Shown: piece after piece, positions 43,180 through 52,422 of the stretch | Numbering within the stretch: position 1 is the stretch's first letter | How the letters are laid out: each line of letters begins with the position of its first letter | Origin: Microcoleus vaginatus WJT46-NPBG5 | Lineage (GTDB): Bacteria > Cyanobacteriota > Cyanobacteriia > Cyanobacteriales > Oscillatoriaceae | DNA length: 64,000 nt | Direction of reading: 5' to 3' | NCBI GenBank assembly: GCA_019359355.1 | Contig: JAHHHM010000002.1 | Location: 310,001-374,000 of the forward strand | Position numbers and translations under genes: made by a program | The notes under the pieces: model-generated | What the model was told of the DNA's origin: nothing | The model's input: only the letters and a program-made list of their open reading frames with translations | Databases searched by the model: none

Positions 43180-45355
43180 GATCTTCCTCTCCGGCCTCCA
43201 AGACTAGCCCAGCTAAAAGCAGTGCTTCTCGCACAAGAGAGGTCGCGACTTCACGCGATAGGTTTTCTTTTGAGAGAATGGCTACTGTTTTTCCTACAAG
43301 GAGCGAGCGCTCCTGTGGTTCAAGAACCTTTGAAGTATGAATAATTACGGGAATATTTGTAGTCGCTGGATCGGCTTTTAGCTGTTCCAAAACCTCGAAC
43401 CCGCTCATACCGGGCATAACTAAGTCGAGAAAAATGCAAGAAGGATTTTCGAGGCCGGCATAACGGATGCCTTCGATCCCTGAAGTGGCCTCAATGATCT
43501 TCAAATCAAACTTATTTTCCCCAGGGGCAGCACCCTTACCATCGCCTAAATATTGCTTGAGTAGATAGTGGAATACTGGATCATCGTCTACAATCAAAAC
43601 TTTTTGCAAATGCGCTTGCCTGACTAAAGAATTAAGTTTCTCGATAAGCGATAATCGTTCCACTGGTTTAACAAAGAAGGCATCAGCGCCTAATGTGAGA
43701 GCTTTCTTGTCGTTGTCAATAACGGTAATGACGATAATCGGAATCTCTCGTGTTGAAGGGTTTGCTTTCATCTCAGAAAGAAGATCCCAGGTATTTTGCT
43801 CCTCAAGCAAGATGTCTAATAGCACAGCTCGTGGCTTAAACTTTTGAAAAGCTTGTTTTACTTGCTTGAGTGATCGTGCTGGAATCATCTGATAAATAGA
43901 CTCTGCAAAATATTTCTCGTAGATGAAGAGCGTCTCTGGGTTATCTTCTACAACTAATAGCGGATAGCGAGTTGCATCTAACTGTAAAGGAACATCAATT
44001 TCATCTGCCGGCTCTATCTCACTTCTGTAAACAATGGGTATAGTGGCAAAAAACGTAGATCCAAGCCCTTTCGAGCTTTTGATCGAAACACTGCCTCCCA
44101 GTAATTCCGCTAATTTACGCGAAAGCGGCAGTCCTAGACCTGTTCCTTTCACCCGCTTTTGAAGGTAAGAATTCACCTGAATAAATTCCTCAAAGATTCG
44201 CTCGGTATCTTCAGGGGCAATACCAATACCTGTATCAGTTACAGAGAAAACAACGGTATTGTTATGTAGTTCTGCTCTGATGCGAACTTCACCTTTTTCG
44301 GTATATTTCAAGGCATTAGAAATAAAATTTCTTAAAATTTGGCCAACCTTGCCCTCATCGGTGCGGAGCGTGGGAAAGCCAATGGGTTCTTCAAAAACCA
44401 GAGAAATTGAGGAATTATCACTTAGAAGCGGGCGCAGCATCCCTCTGAGAGCCGCGAATAAATCGCTGACTTCAAACTCATTGGGATGAACCACAATTTT
44501 TCCTGCCTCGACCTTTGCCAAGTCTAAAAGGTCGTTTACTAACTCCGAGAGACCTTCAGCAGATTGACGGATAAATGTTACTTGCTTTTCTTGATCGGGG
44601 GTCAATTCACCGTCCATCCGATCCAGCAGCAGTCTGGAAAGGGACATAATCGAGTTCAGCGGCGTGCGAAACTCATGGCTCATATTCGAGAGGAAGCGAG
44701 TTTTGAGTTCATTGGCTCGCTGTAGGGAAACTGCTTTTTCGTCTAACTCGGCATATAATGCCACAACACCCCGATTGGTATCCTCTAACTCACGATTGAC
44801 CTGGGCCAACTCGGCTTGACGCTTTTCGAGTTCTGCTAGTGTGCGAAGCAGTTCTTGGTTTTGTTGCTGAATTTCCTCAAATGGGCTTTGAGGCGATTTC
44901 ATGATCAACTCATCAAGAATCTGCGCCAAGCGCGTTGCTGTCAAAATGGGTGCCGATTTCGGCAAGGTTTTTCCCATCAACACTTCGGTTCCTTGCCCTA
45001 GCGTTGAGGTAATGTGAAATTGATCCATCAGCCGCTTGGTGCCGGTGATGCCTAAGCCCATGCCGGTTTTAGATTTATACTGCCCATCCAAAATGGTCTT
45101 GAGATCGGCGATACCCGACCCTTGATCCCGAATGCATACCCGCAAACTCTGGGGCAATTCGCCTTCCACCCGAAATTCAACTTTTCCCCCACCGGCATAT
45201 TGGAAGGCGTTACGGGCAATTTCAGATACAGCAGTGGCAATGCGCGTCTGATCCTGAGCGTCAAACCCCAAAGCTTGAGCAATCTGCCGTGCCCGCTGAC
45301 GGATCATCACGACATCTTGCTCGTAGCGTACTTCTACAGTGAGGAGATTGGTCAT
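43172..45355 (-). CDS. RsbT-like ATPase fused to hybrid histidine kinase (HisKA-HATPase-REC-REC)
   Basis: The 727-residue protein begins with an RsbT/RsbW-like ATPase domain (about 1-135: VVMIRQRARQIA, TAVSEIARNAFQYAGGGKV, DQGSGIADL, GMGLGITGTKRLMD), very like the separate RsbT upstream. A coiled coil (about 160-215) leads to HisKA (MSHEFRTPLNSIM near 235), HATPase (about 330-450), then two receivers (ILLEEQ near 520, with LLDILL; and FLDLVMPG near 645). The fused RsbT-like domain offers a direct path from the stressosome to a phosphorelay: release of RsbT could be replaced by docking of this domain. It lies 73 bases after the phosphatase gene and overlaps the next kinase. Confidence 0.9.
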   Translation of the reverse strand: MTNLLTVEVRYEQDVVMIRQRARQIAQALGFDAQDQTRIATAVSEIARNAFQYAGGGKVEFRVEGELPQSLRVCIRDQGSGIADLKTILDGQYKSKTGMGLGITGTKRLMDQFHITSTLGQGTEVLMGKTLPKSAPILTATRLAQILDELIMKSPQSPFEEIQQQNQELLRTLAELEKRQAELAQVNRELEDTNRGVVALYAELDEKAVSLQRANELKTRFLSNMSHEFRTPLNSIMSLSRLLLDRMDGELTPDQEKQVTFIRQSAEGLSELVNDLLDLAKVEAGKIVVHPNEFEVSDLFAALRGMLRPLLSDNSSISLVFEEPIGFPTLRTDEGKVGQILRNFISNALKYTEKGEVRIRAELHNNTVVFSVTDTGIGIAPEDTERIFEEFIQVNSYLQKRVKGTGLGLPLSRKLAELLGGSVSIKSSKGLGSTFFATIPIVYRSEIEPADEIDVPLQLDATRYPLLVVEDNPETLFIYEKYFAESIYQMIPARSLKQVKQAFQKFKPRAVLLDILLEEQNTWDLLSEMKANPSTREIPIIVITVIDNDKKALTLGADAFFVKPVERLSLIEKLNSLVRQAHLQKVLIVDDDPVFHYLLKQYLGDGKGAAPGENKFDLKIIEATSGIEGIRYAGLENPSCIFLDLVMPGMSGFEVLEQLKADPATTNIPVIIHTSKVLEPQERSLLVGKTVAILSKENLSREVATSLVREALLLAGLVLEAGEEDHV

Positions 45356-45428
45356 TGGTCAATTGCTAATAGAAGGATTGCTAATGGCTAATTGTTCATT
45401 AGCCCTTACTGCTGTACTTCTTTGCCCT

Positions 45429-46436
45429 TCAGCTTTCTTCGCGAGCAACCAGCACAGTTACGTCATCGCGACCTCGGGAGAAATCTCGGTACAAAACTCC
45501 AGCGATCAGGCTGGGATGTCTGGTTATAAGACCAGGATAGCGATCCAAACGCCACTGTGTACTCAACCCATCGGAATGCATCACCAAAAGCCCTCCTTTC
45601 GGCCACTGGTAGACAAATTCCTGAATCTTACGCACCTCATGCCCCACAGTACCGTTGTGGGAAACCATGCTGTAGCTGCCTTCGGGAAAAAAAACGCAGC
45701 TAGAGATATTTCCAATGCCGGCAAAACGAACAACTTGGCGTTCAAAATCCACTTCGGTGATCGCTAAAGCGGCTCCACGAGTGCTCCGCAAAGCCGTGTG
45801 AGCCGCTTCAATAATCTCTTTGGGACTTTTGCGGAGATTCTCTCGAAATATTCTTACCGCTTCTAAGGACGCCTGGGCAGCTAAAGGGCCATGACCCAAA
45901 CCATCTGCGACTAATAGCAGACTGCGACCGGCCTGTTGGTCGATTGCCCACGCATCACCCGGCACCTCCTCCCCTCTGATCGGCAGGCAGACGACCCCAA
46001 TCTCTAGATTGTTTTTCGACTGCTGCACCGGCGTTGGACTAGCCCAGAGGTGGCTTAATAACGCTGTCCCCACCTTGGGAGTTGAATGAATGTCCAAAAA
46101 AGCAGAAAGCCGGCTAATTGCCCCCAAACCATTTCCCGGAGTGCCGGCGGTAGAAAACCCGTCGCGCATACATTCCTGAATATCCCGAATTCCCGGCCCT
46201 TTGTCTAAGGCGAGGATTTCCATCCCCGTTATGTCGTTTTTGGTTGAAGCCTGGAGCAGCAGCAGACCGTCTTTAGCGTGCAGAACTAGGTTATTTGCAA
46301 CCTCAGTAACGACAATACCAACCTGCCCCCGCTCAGTTTCGTTGAAGCCGAGACGAGTGGCAATTGCCATCGCTATCCGTCGCGCTTCACCAACCTGACT
46401 AGACTCTACAATGGGCAAGGCAACGGCAGCGTTCAT
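45429..46436 (-). CDS. RsbW-like ATPase plus RsbX/SpoIIE-type phosphatase
   Basis: From ATG 46434-46436 the protein has 335 residues. Residues 1-130 form an anti-sigma-type ATPase domain (VVTEVANNLVLHAKDG, DKGPGIRDI, GNGLGAISRLS). Residues about 145-335 are a PP2C-type SpoIIE/RsbX domain with LLVADGLGHGPLA, ALAITEVD, GNISSCVFF, MHSDGLSTQW and GRDDVTVLVA, all acidic metal ligands being present. In Bacillus RsbX removes phosphate from RsbS and RsbR and resets the stressosome, the likely job here. A longer frame overlaps rsbT; the chosen start is 8 bases after the rsbT stop. Confidence 0.9.
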   Translation of the reverse strand: MNAAVALPIVESSQVGEARRIAMAIATRLGFNETERGQVGIVVTEVANNLVLHAKDGLLLLQASTKNDITGMEILALDKGPGIRDIQECMRDGFSTAGTPGNGLGAISRLSAFLDIHSTPKVGTALLSHLWASPTPVQQSKNNLEIGVVCLPIRGEEVPGDAWAIDQQAGRSLLLVADGLGHGPLAAQASLEAVRIFRENLRKSPKEIIEAAHTALRSTRGAALAITEVDFERQVVRFAGIGNISSCVFFPEGSYSMVSHNGTVGHEVRKIQEFVYQWPKGGLLVMHSDGLSTQWRLDRYPGLITRHPSLIAGVLYRDFSRGRDDVTVLVAREES

Positions 46437-46443
46437 AATTAAC

Positions 46444-46824
46444 TCATTTCCACTTTGTAATCGTAATCTTTGTGCCCTCGCCGACATGAGAAACGATATT
46501 AAATTCGTTTACCAGTCGCTTTGTCCCACTTAATCCCATACCCAGTCCGCCGCCGGTTGTGAAGCCATCTTTGAGGGCTAGATCAATATCCGCAATTCCT
46601 GGCCCAGTGTCTTCAAAAGTCAGTCGCAGACCCCGACGCATTCCCGCCTCTAGGGCTTCGAGTTTGACAATCCCGCCACCGCCATAGTCTAGCGTGTTGC
46701 GTGCCAGCTCACTTGCCGCCGTTACGATCTTCGTCTGATCTACCAAGCTAAAACTCAGTTCTATCGCAAACTGACGCACGGCTTGCCGGATGAGCACAAC
46801 GTCTGCGGCGGACTGGATGCTCAT
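46444..46824 (-). CDS. rsbT: RsbT-type serine kinase (stressosome)
   Basis: A 126-residue ATPase/kinase: VVLIRQAVRQFAIELSF, ASELARNTLDYGGGGIV (N-box), EDTGPGIADID and GLGMGLSGTKRLVNEF (ATP lid). RsbT phosphorylates RsbS and RsbR and is then freed to act on a partner. ATG at 46822-46824 is five bases after the rsbS stop; another ATG eight codons upstream would overlap rsbS by 20 bases. It is the third gene of the rsbR-rsbS-rsbT order. Confidence 0.92.
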   Translation of the reverse strand: MSIQSAADVVLIRQAVRQFAIELSFSLVDQTKIVTAASELARNTLDYGGGGIVKLEALEAGMRRGLRLTFEDTGPGIADIDLALKDGFTTGGGLGMGLSGTKRLVNEFNIVSHVGEGTKITITKWK

Positions 46825-46828
46825 CGTT

Positions 46829-47224
46829 TCAGACCTCTGCAAGACCATCTATGCTCCCCCCAGGAGAAGCCTCCAACGATTTACGCAGGAGCACCATTCC
46901 CTTTTCAACGTTTAAAGCTGTGCGAATGCCGGTTAAGGAAAGTCCCAACTCTACCAAAGTAATGGCGACTGCCGGCTGCATTCCGACAACGACTGTTTCA
47001 GCATCAAGTACACGCGACATCTTGGCAATATTTCCCAATATTCGTCCAATAAAAGAATCAACGATTTCCAACGCTGAAATATCTATTAGCACACCCCGGG
47101 CACTTGTTCGGTTAATGCGGTCGGTTAGGTCGTCTTGCAAAGCGATCGCTAGGCGATCGTGCATATCGACCTGAATCGTCACCAGAAGGAATTCGCCCAT
47201 CTGTAATATAGGAATACGTTCCAT
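46829..47224 (-). CDS. rsbS: RsbS-type STAS protein (stressosome)
   Basis: The 131-residue single STAS-domain protein starts MERIPILQMGEFLLVTIQ. The phosphorylatable serine is S57 in DISALEIVDSFIGR, the position of the known RsbS site. RsbS and RsbR build the stressosome shell that holds RsbT until stress. It lies eight bases after rsbR and is followed directly by rsbT. Confidence 0.93.
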   Translation of the reverse strand: MERIPILQMGEFLLVTIQVDMHDRLAIALQDDLTDRINRTSARGVLIDISALEIVDSFIGRILGNIAKMSRVLDAETVVVGMQPAVAITLVELGLSLTGIRTALNVEKGMVLLRKSLEASPGGSIDGLAEV

Positions 47225-47232
47225 AACACTCC

Positions 47233-48096
47233 TTAATGTGTTTGGACGCGAGATATCTTGGCTCCAGTTCGCTTCAGCGCCAAAGCAAATGCGTCGGATA
47301 GGGAAGCCTTGGTGATCACATCAGCCAGATCCACGCCCAAGTAGACAATCGTTTGAGCAATCTGAGGCCGAATCCCGCTCAGGATGCAATCAGCGCCCAT
47401 CAGACGCGCCGCAGTGACGGTCTTGAGTAGGTGCTGAGCTGTGAGAGTATCAACGGTTGGCACGCCGGTAATATCGATGATGGCGACTTCCGAACCCGTC
47501 TCTACAATTTTCTGCAACAGGGACTCCATCATCACTTGGGTGCGGGCACTATCGAGGGTGCCAATGATGGGGAGGGCTAAAATGCCGTCCCACAGTTTCA
47601 CAACCGGCGTTGACAGTTCCATCAGTTCTTGTTGCTGGCGCATGATTACTTCTTCGCGCGCTTTCTGATAGCTCTCAGTTGTCCAGAGGCCAAGCTTGTC
47701 TAAAAGCGTAGTCACCGACCAAATCTCTTCGAGAAGGCTTTCGCTATCCTGTGCAAGTTCTACGCGCAACCGACTGAACAAAGGTTGCTTCAAAGAAAAA
47801 ACAAACGTTGCGGTTTCTGATGGTGTGAAGCCTTTATGGCCGCGGGATCGCGAAATTGAGCTAAGCATCTCGCGCGTGCTGCGCCACTCAGGCGATTCAA
47901 TGTCGGTGAAGTTACCCTCGTGAGTTGCCACTGCTAACAGCTCAAGGAATTCCCTACACTCTTCCCGCAGTTCTGTCTCTCTAATTAGGTCTTTGCGGAT
48001 ACCTATATATGCTTGCTCAGAGAGCCAATCTGCCAACAGTTGGGCTTGATTAGTTTTAATAATCTCTGAAATTTTACTTTTGCCGCTCAGGTTCAT
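47233..48096 (-). CDS. rsbR: RsbR-type stressosome sensor
   Basis: A 287-residue protein with an N-terminal RsbRD-like helical domain (about 8-150; QLLADWLSEQ, GFTPSETATFVFSLKQPL) and a C-terminal STAS domain (about 165-280; LWDGILALPIIGTLDSAR, IIDITGVPTVDT). T217 in VDT aligns with the RsbS serine and is the expected phospho-threonine. The N-terminal domain is not a globin; its signal is unknown. It is the first gene of the apparent six-gene stressosome operon, with the promoter presumably in the 338 bases before it. Confidence 0.92.
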   Translation of the reverse strand: MNLSGKSKISEIIKTNQAQLLADWLSEQAYIGIRKDLIRETELREECREFLELLAVATHEGNFTDIESPEWRSTREMLSSISRSRGHKGFTPSETATFVFSLKQPLFSRLRVELAQDSESLLEEIWSVTTLLDKLGLWTTESYQKAREEVIMRQQQELMELSTPVVKLWDGILALPIIGTLDSARTQVMMESLLQKIVETGSEVAIIDITGVPTVDTLTAQHLLKTVTAARLMGADCILSGIRPQIAQTIVYLGVDLADVITKASLSDAFALALKRTGAKISRVQTH

Positions 48097-48434
48097 ATAA
48101 CGGCCCCTTCTCTCTAGCCGGAATTTAGCTACTTTTTGTGCGAGTCAACTCTTTAGGCTTTCCGGTTCACTAGCTCAATGGAGTGGTTAAACAGCTTTCG
48201 TTAGTAGAAATCCTTTGATGGAGTTTTTGAGCATCTAGGAATTTAGGTTGACGAACTAGGCGGTTTGAGGAGGTAGTCCCTTAAAGGCTGATTGACCCAC
48301 ATTATTATATGGATAAGGGGGGACAAAATAAGTACGAGTCCCAATAACTTTTAGATTTAGATGACCCTGCCTGTAGTTTGCCTTAAAATCAGTAAACTGG
48401 GCCAGAAGTACATCCTGCTGGTTGCGCCTAATCG
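48097..48434. promoter_or_regulatory. Putative promoter region of the stressosome operon
   Basis: These 338 bases separate rsbR from the SLH lipoprotein gene upstream on the same strand. There is no gene and no clear terminator or operator; the operon promoter is inferred to be here from position only. Confidence 0.35.
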
Positions 48435-49772
48435 TTAGTTGCTCTGACGTTTAGTTTGCAGCAAATCTTTGGCCGATAACCCTTCGCCCTGAAAACCAAA
48501 ATACCAAAGTGCTGCACCGGCTTCTGCGCGAGTCACCGGCTTGCTGGGTTGCAAGAGCGTTGTATAACCAAAAGACCGGCGAATATTTGACAGTTCACCA
48601 TTTTGGAAATCTGCCTGCACGGCACGCAATGCTTTGGGATCGATTTTTGCTGCATCTTGGAAACCCCAAGTTTGCTGCACTGCTTCAACTGAGGCGGTTG
48701 GTAAAGATCGGCGCGTATCTAATGGGACTTTCCAAACTAGCAGTTGCTCCCGCGTCAGTGGGGCATCGGGGCGAAACGAGACATCTGTCCCGTCTCCAGA
48801 AAGTGAGCTGGGAATGATGCCGGCTTCGGCAAGTCCTTGAATAACGGCAAAATCCGGATCTTTGCGGGAGACATCAGAGAAAGCCGGTTCAGCGGTTTCT
48901 AATCCCAAGCGGATTTTTCTCGCCGGCTGGTTGCTGTGAATCTGATTGTTTGCCGCAACTAGCCAACGGGCATATTCCCGACGGGTGATAATTTTGTTTG
49001 GATCAAACTTGTTACCGGCAGCAGATTCTTTTGTTTTCACTGCGGCATTTTCTGGCGTCAAAATCCCTAATGCTGCCAAATCTTCAACAGACTGGCGCAA
49101 TTCTGGCGGCGTTTTATTCAAGTCTGTAAAGCTTCCGGACTTAGCCGATTCGGTTGGGGTGGGGCTAGGTGAAGCGGTTGTTGAACTGGGAGATCCGCCG
49201 ACCATAGCAGTTGGTGATTTGTCGGGTTTTGCCTGGGCTGTTTCACCCGCATCGCGCCGGTATTTAATCACCAAATTCGCGCCGTCTGTTAATTTTTGCC
49301 CTGCCGGCTCCACAAACACTTTTACCTGTAAATTATCCAGCGAGGTTTCAAATGAGCCTTTCCGGTCGTCTGCCGGCTGGGCAACCACCTGCCATTTGTT
49401 TTCTTGAAACTGCGTTCGGTAAAAGTTCTGCACTAATGTACTGGAGTCGGAAGTCGTCCAGCGCGTCACCTGCCCTTGTTCATCTGGGTTGCCGGCAGCA
49501 TCAAGCAGCGGCTTAACTTCCTGTAGTTGCGCGTCTGGATACAGGGGAATTTCGCTGGGAAAATCAGCCGGCAGCTCAGCGACAGCCTCAGTTGGCCGGC
49601 TACTTTGAGCCGGTGGGGGGGTGAAGGTAGCAGGATTTTCTTGGAGTCGGGGATCTGCCGCTAAAGATTGCTCCAGCGCCTTGCCGGTGGGGCTATTGGC
49701 ACAAGACGTCACAGAGATCAGCAAGCAAGCAGCTAAGCCAACAAATGCAGCAGAACGTCGATAAGGCAGCAC
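48435..49772 (-). CDS. SLH-domain lipoprotein
   Basis: The 445-residue protein starts with a signal ending in SVTSCANS, a plausible lipobox. Residues about 65-165 form a soluble alpha/beta part (IPLYPDAQLQEVKPLL, TSDSSTLVQNFYRTQF), then a Ser/Thr/Pro linker, then two SLH-type repeats (FTDLNKTPPELRQSVEDLA; FSDVSRKDPDFAVIQGLAEA with TREQLLVWKV). SLH repeats bind pyruvylated cell-wall polymer or peptidoglycan. It is probably an envelope protein; several relatives occur in cyanobacteria. Start ATG at 49770-49772. Confidence 0.85.
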   Translation of the reverse strand: MLPYRRSAAFVGLAACLLISVTSCANSPTGKALEQSLAADPRLQENPATFTPPPAQSSRPTEAVAELPADFPSEIPLYPDAQLQEVKPLLDAAGNPDEQGQVTRWTTSDSSTLVQNFYRTQFQENKWQVVAQPADDRKGSFETSLDNLQVKVFVEPAGQKLTDGANLVIKYRRDAGETAQAKPDKSPTAMVGGSPSSTTASPSPTPTESAKSGSFTDLNKTPPELRQSVEDLAALGILTPENAAVKTKESAAGNKFDPNKIITRREYARWLVAANNQIHSNQPARKIRLGLETAEPAFSDVSRKDPDFAVIQGLAEAGIIPSSLSGDGTDVSFRPDAPLTREQLLVWKVPLDTRRSLPTASVEAVQQTWGFQDAAKIDPKALRAVQADFQNGELSNIRRSFGYTTLLQPSKPVTRAEAGAALWYFGFQGEGLSAKDLLQTKRQSN

Positions 49773-49895
49773 AGCAAATGAGAAAGTTACTATCTTTCCC
49801 TAGAGTAACGTACATTGAAGCGATCCCATGTTGTGTAATGGATACTCCAAAAGTTCTGAACTCTTACAAACGCCCCACTGGGCACTCAAAACCGA

Positions 49896-50261
49896 CTACT
49901 TCACCGGCCATTGCACCCCCACTCCGTCAGGACGATCAGCAGGACTAGACTGTATTGGAGCGCAAGGCTCGAGACACAGCGGCTCAACAAGGCTGGGTTC
50001 GTCGTTAATGTTTAAGTTGCCTAGCCGGTTTCCTGGCGACTGTAGCTGTTGATTTGCTTCCTCAATTGCAATTTGCAGAGGCGCAGGATCAACTGCCGGC
50101 TCAATTGGTTTTAGCAGTTCTGCCTGACTGACGCTTTGACTATTGGTTGGGTTGGGATTGTCTTGAATGGCGATGTAAAGCTTTTCTTCCTTAGCAAGTG
50201 CATTCGTGCTGATAAACACAACACCGCTCAAAGACAGAAGGATAGTTAAAAGTCGTTTCAT
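49896..50261 (-). CDS. Secreted small hypothetical protein
   Basis: A 121-residue protein with a clear signal peptide (MKRLLTILLSLSGVVFISTNALA). The rest is rich in Pro, Gln, Asn and Glu with two late cysteines (EPLCLEPCAP). No family is recognised. It is upstream of the SLH lipoprotein on the same strand, separated by 123 bases. Confidence 0.65.
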   Translation of the reverse strand: MKRLLTILLSLSGVVFISTNALAKEEKLYIAIQDNPNPTNSQSVSQAELLKPIEPAVDPAPLQIAIEEANQQLQSPGNRLGNLNINDEPSLVEPLCLEPCAPIQSSPADRPDGVGVQWPVK

Positions 50262-50790
50262 ATTAATGCTCCCATTGCATACCGATCCGTTGTTGGACGG
50301 GCGCTGGAGTCGGGAAAGATTTGTTATGAGGCTGAATTAAAGCCTAGATAAATACCACACCACCGCTGCGTTATCTTTGCGCCAATTTTTTGATGCCGGC
50401 GCAAATCCCTTTCTCCTGCTGCCCTATTCTTACTATTTAAGCATTGAATTTTAGAAAAGCGAGATTCTCCTATCCAAAATCTGTCTCAAGTTATAACGGT
50501 TAATTAAGTTATCTGTAAAAATGCTGAATTACTCAAATGCAAGTAATTTTTCATCCTTTAGAATGGCGCGGGATGAGGGGCGAGTTGGAAGCGAATTAAA
50601 CCTTAAACATCCCGGCATTTTCTTCGCTTCTCCGCCCGTCATCCCATTTTTGTCTGCGGTGGTCTCATCTAACCGCAGAAGTCGCTCAGCATATAGACCA
50701 GAACCCTGACGTTTGGCTGCCGGCAACACGAGTCAGGGGGCTGTTGTGCCGGCAATCCCATCTAAGCTTTTTCGCCTATTTCAGGGCTGT
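50262..50790. other. Intergenic region, no gene supported
   Basis: Of the 529 bases none has a convincing gene. Two overlapping opposite frames of 60-66 codons near 50521-50729 lack ribosome binding sites. Two GCCGGC-type sites occur near 50720 and 50748. Confidence 0.45.
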
Positions 50791-52194
50791 TTAAGACCGC
50801 TGAAAACCTTTTGCAGCCTTCTTGTTTCCCTTCGGCTTGGATTGAGATTTATTGACCTCTGTAATCGCTTCTTGAAACAGATCGTGCAGATGCACCGGCA
50901 CACTGGCAATTTCTGGAAGTTCTGGCTCTAAAGGCTTATTAAATTCCTTCATCAGAGCGTCTAAATCCTGCTTAAGATTGAAGTCGGGACGCCCTAAAAC
51001 GCCTTGCAAGAGCTTTTCCATGCCGGTTGGATACTGCTGAGCCAGCCGCCGCCAGATAAACACATTAATCGCCGGATCTTCCAGATATTTGCGAACCAGC
51101 TTTTCTGCGCCTTCCACTGTCTGCCAGTCTTCAGCTTCCAGTAAAGTTTTAAATCGGCTGTAGGTTGGCAGAAACATCTGACCCCAACGGGGATGAGCGA
51201 GAACCGTCACCTGTTCGGCTTTCTTCAACTCTGCCGGCAGCTCAATTTTCGGCGTCACCATTTTGCCGGCTTGTTGCGGATTAAACATTTTATCAATCGA
51301 TTTTGAATCAGCGCCGGCGGAAGCTGCCGCTGATTTAATTTCTTCTTCGTCAACTCCTGCTTCTTGAGCCAGTTCTGAAAGTGATTTAGATTCATCAATG
51401 CCGGCTGCTGCCAGACGTTTTTTGGTCATGAGTTCCTGAAACTCAGAAATTTTCTTGTTCAATTGATATCCCGGCATTGTCACTTCTTCACTGCCGAAAA
51501 ACTCAAGAAAATTTTCGTGATATTGCTCCACCGACTGCCACGCCTGCTCTAGCAATTCTGGCGCATCGCTGTACAGATGTTTCCTGTATTTATCCTTAAA
51601 ATTCCCAATCGCCACAGCCAACTTTGGTTTGCCTAAACTCCCCATTTGCGTGCAAGGGCCAGAAAACATCCAGTAAGTCTCCGTTACCGGCGCAATTCGC
51701 GTTAGTAAAATTTCTCCCTGCTTAAAGGATGCCATTTCTTCTCGCGCCCGCTGATTATTGGGCTTAACCGTATAGTTTTTTGCTGTCAACCAGTTCATCA
51801 GCTCAAAGCCTTCGGGTAAATTTTGGCTAACCGCAAATAAACTGGTGAAACTATGCTGCCAACTTCTCACTAAATTGCGATCATTCTCTGATAATTCTGG
51901 TCGGCTTTCTAGAAATAGATCCATTGGCGTTTTCTCGCCGACTTTTCCTTCGATTAGAAAGGTATCAATCACCAAATCTCTTTCAGCCCTGTCAAATTGT
52001 TCTCCTCGATGAGGCTGCGTGGCAACATACGCCTCTAGGGCAACTGCCAAATCTCCTTCCGCCTCAAACACAAACTCAATTAAATCTTCCTTGAGTTCTG
52101 CGGCTCTTTCTAGTATGGCATCCACAAGCAAATCTCCACGATGAATAGTTCTACACAAAAGGTTACTAGCAACGCGCAACCAGGAGCATCCCAT
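50791..52194 (-). CDS. Conserved hypothetical protein
   Basis: A 467-residue, mostly helical, soluble protein. Features seen: an acidic stretch (LKEDLIEFVFEAEGDLAVALEAY), a central MFSGPCTQMGSLGKPKLAVA, a helix-turn-helix-looking KSLSELAQEAGVDEEEIKSA near residue 285, and a lysine-rich C-terminus. The long frame and protein-like composition leave no doubt about coding, and similar proteins occur across cyanobacteria, but no function is known to me. Start ATG at 52192-52194. Confidence 0.8.
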   Translation of the reverse strand: MGCSWLRVASNLLCRTIHRGDLLVDAILERAAELKEDLIEFVFEAEGDLAVALEAYVATQPHRGEQFDRAERDLVIDTFLIEGKVGEKTPMDLFLESRPELSENDRNLVRSWQHSFTSLFAVSQNLPEGFELMNWLTAKNYTVKPNNQRAREEMASFKQGEILLTRIAPVTETYWMFSGPCTQMGSLGKPKLAVAIGNFKDKYRKHLYSDAPELLEQAWQSVEQYHENFLEFFGSEEVTMPGYQLNKKISEFQELMTKKRLAAAGIDESKSLSELAQEAGVDEEEIKSAAASAGADSKSIDKMFNPQQAGKMVTPKIELPAELKKAEQVTVLAHPRWGQMFLPTYSRFKTLLEAEDWQTVEGAEKLVRKYLEDPAINVFIWRRLAQQYPTGMEKLLQGVLGRPDFNLKQDLDALMKEFNKPLEPELPEIASVPVHLHDLFQEAITEVNKSQSKPKGNKKAAKGFQRS

Positions 52195-52422
52195 TTTTGT
52201 TAATTTGGACTGCGGACAAGATGCCCGCTTGTCGTCAGATCAGGGAGCATTTTGCTCCCACTCCAATATTTTGACAAATCTGGGATGCACCCCTAGTAAC
52301 CTTCAAAGCTTGCCAGTTTAAGACTGTTGTTTTCCTGGCAGTATCGACTGATTTTTTTCATTGAATTTCGCACTTCTCTGGGACTGAGATAAAATGCCAA
52401 AACTCCGAGGCAAAATGTCAGT

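Noticed and set aside
50521-50729. Opposite 62- and 66-codon frames
   Set aside because: Neither has a ribosome binding site or recognisable pattern, and they mask each other.
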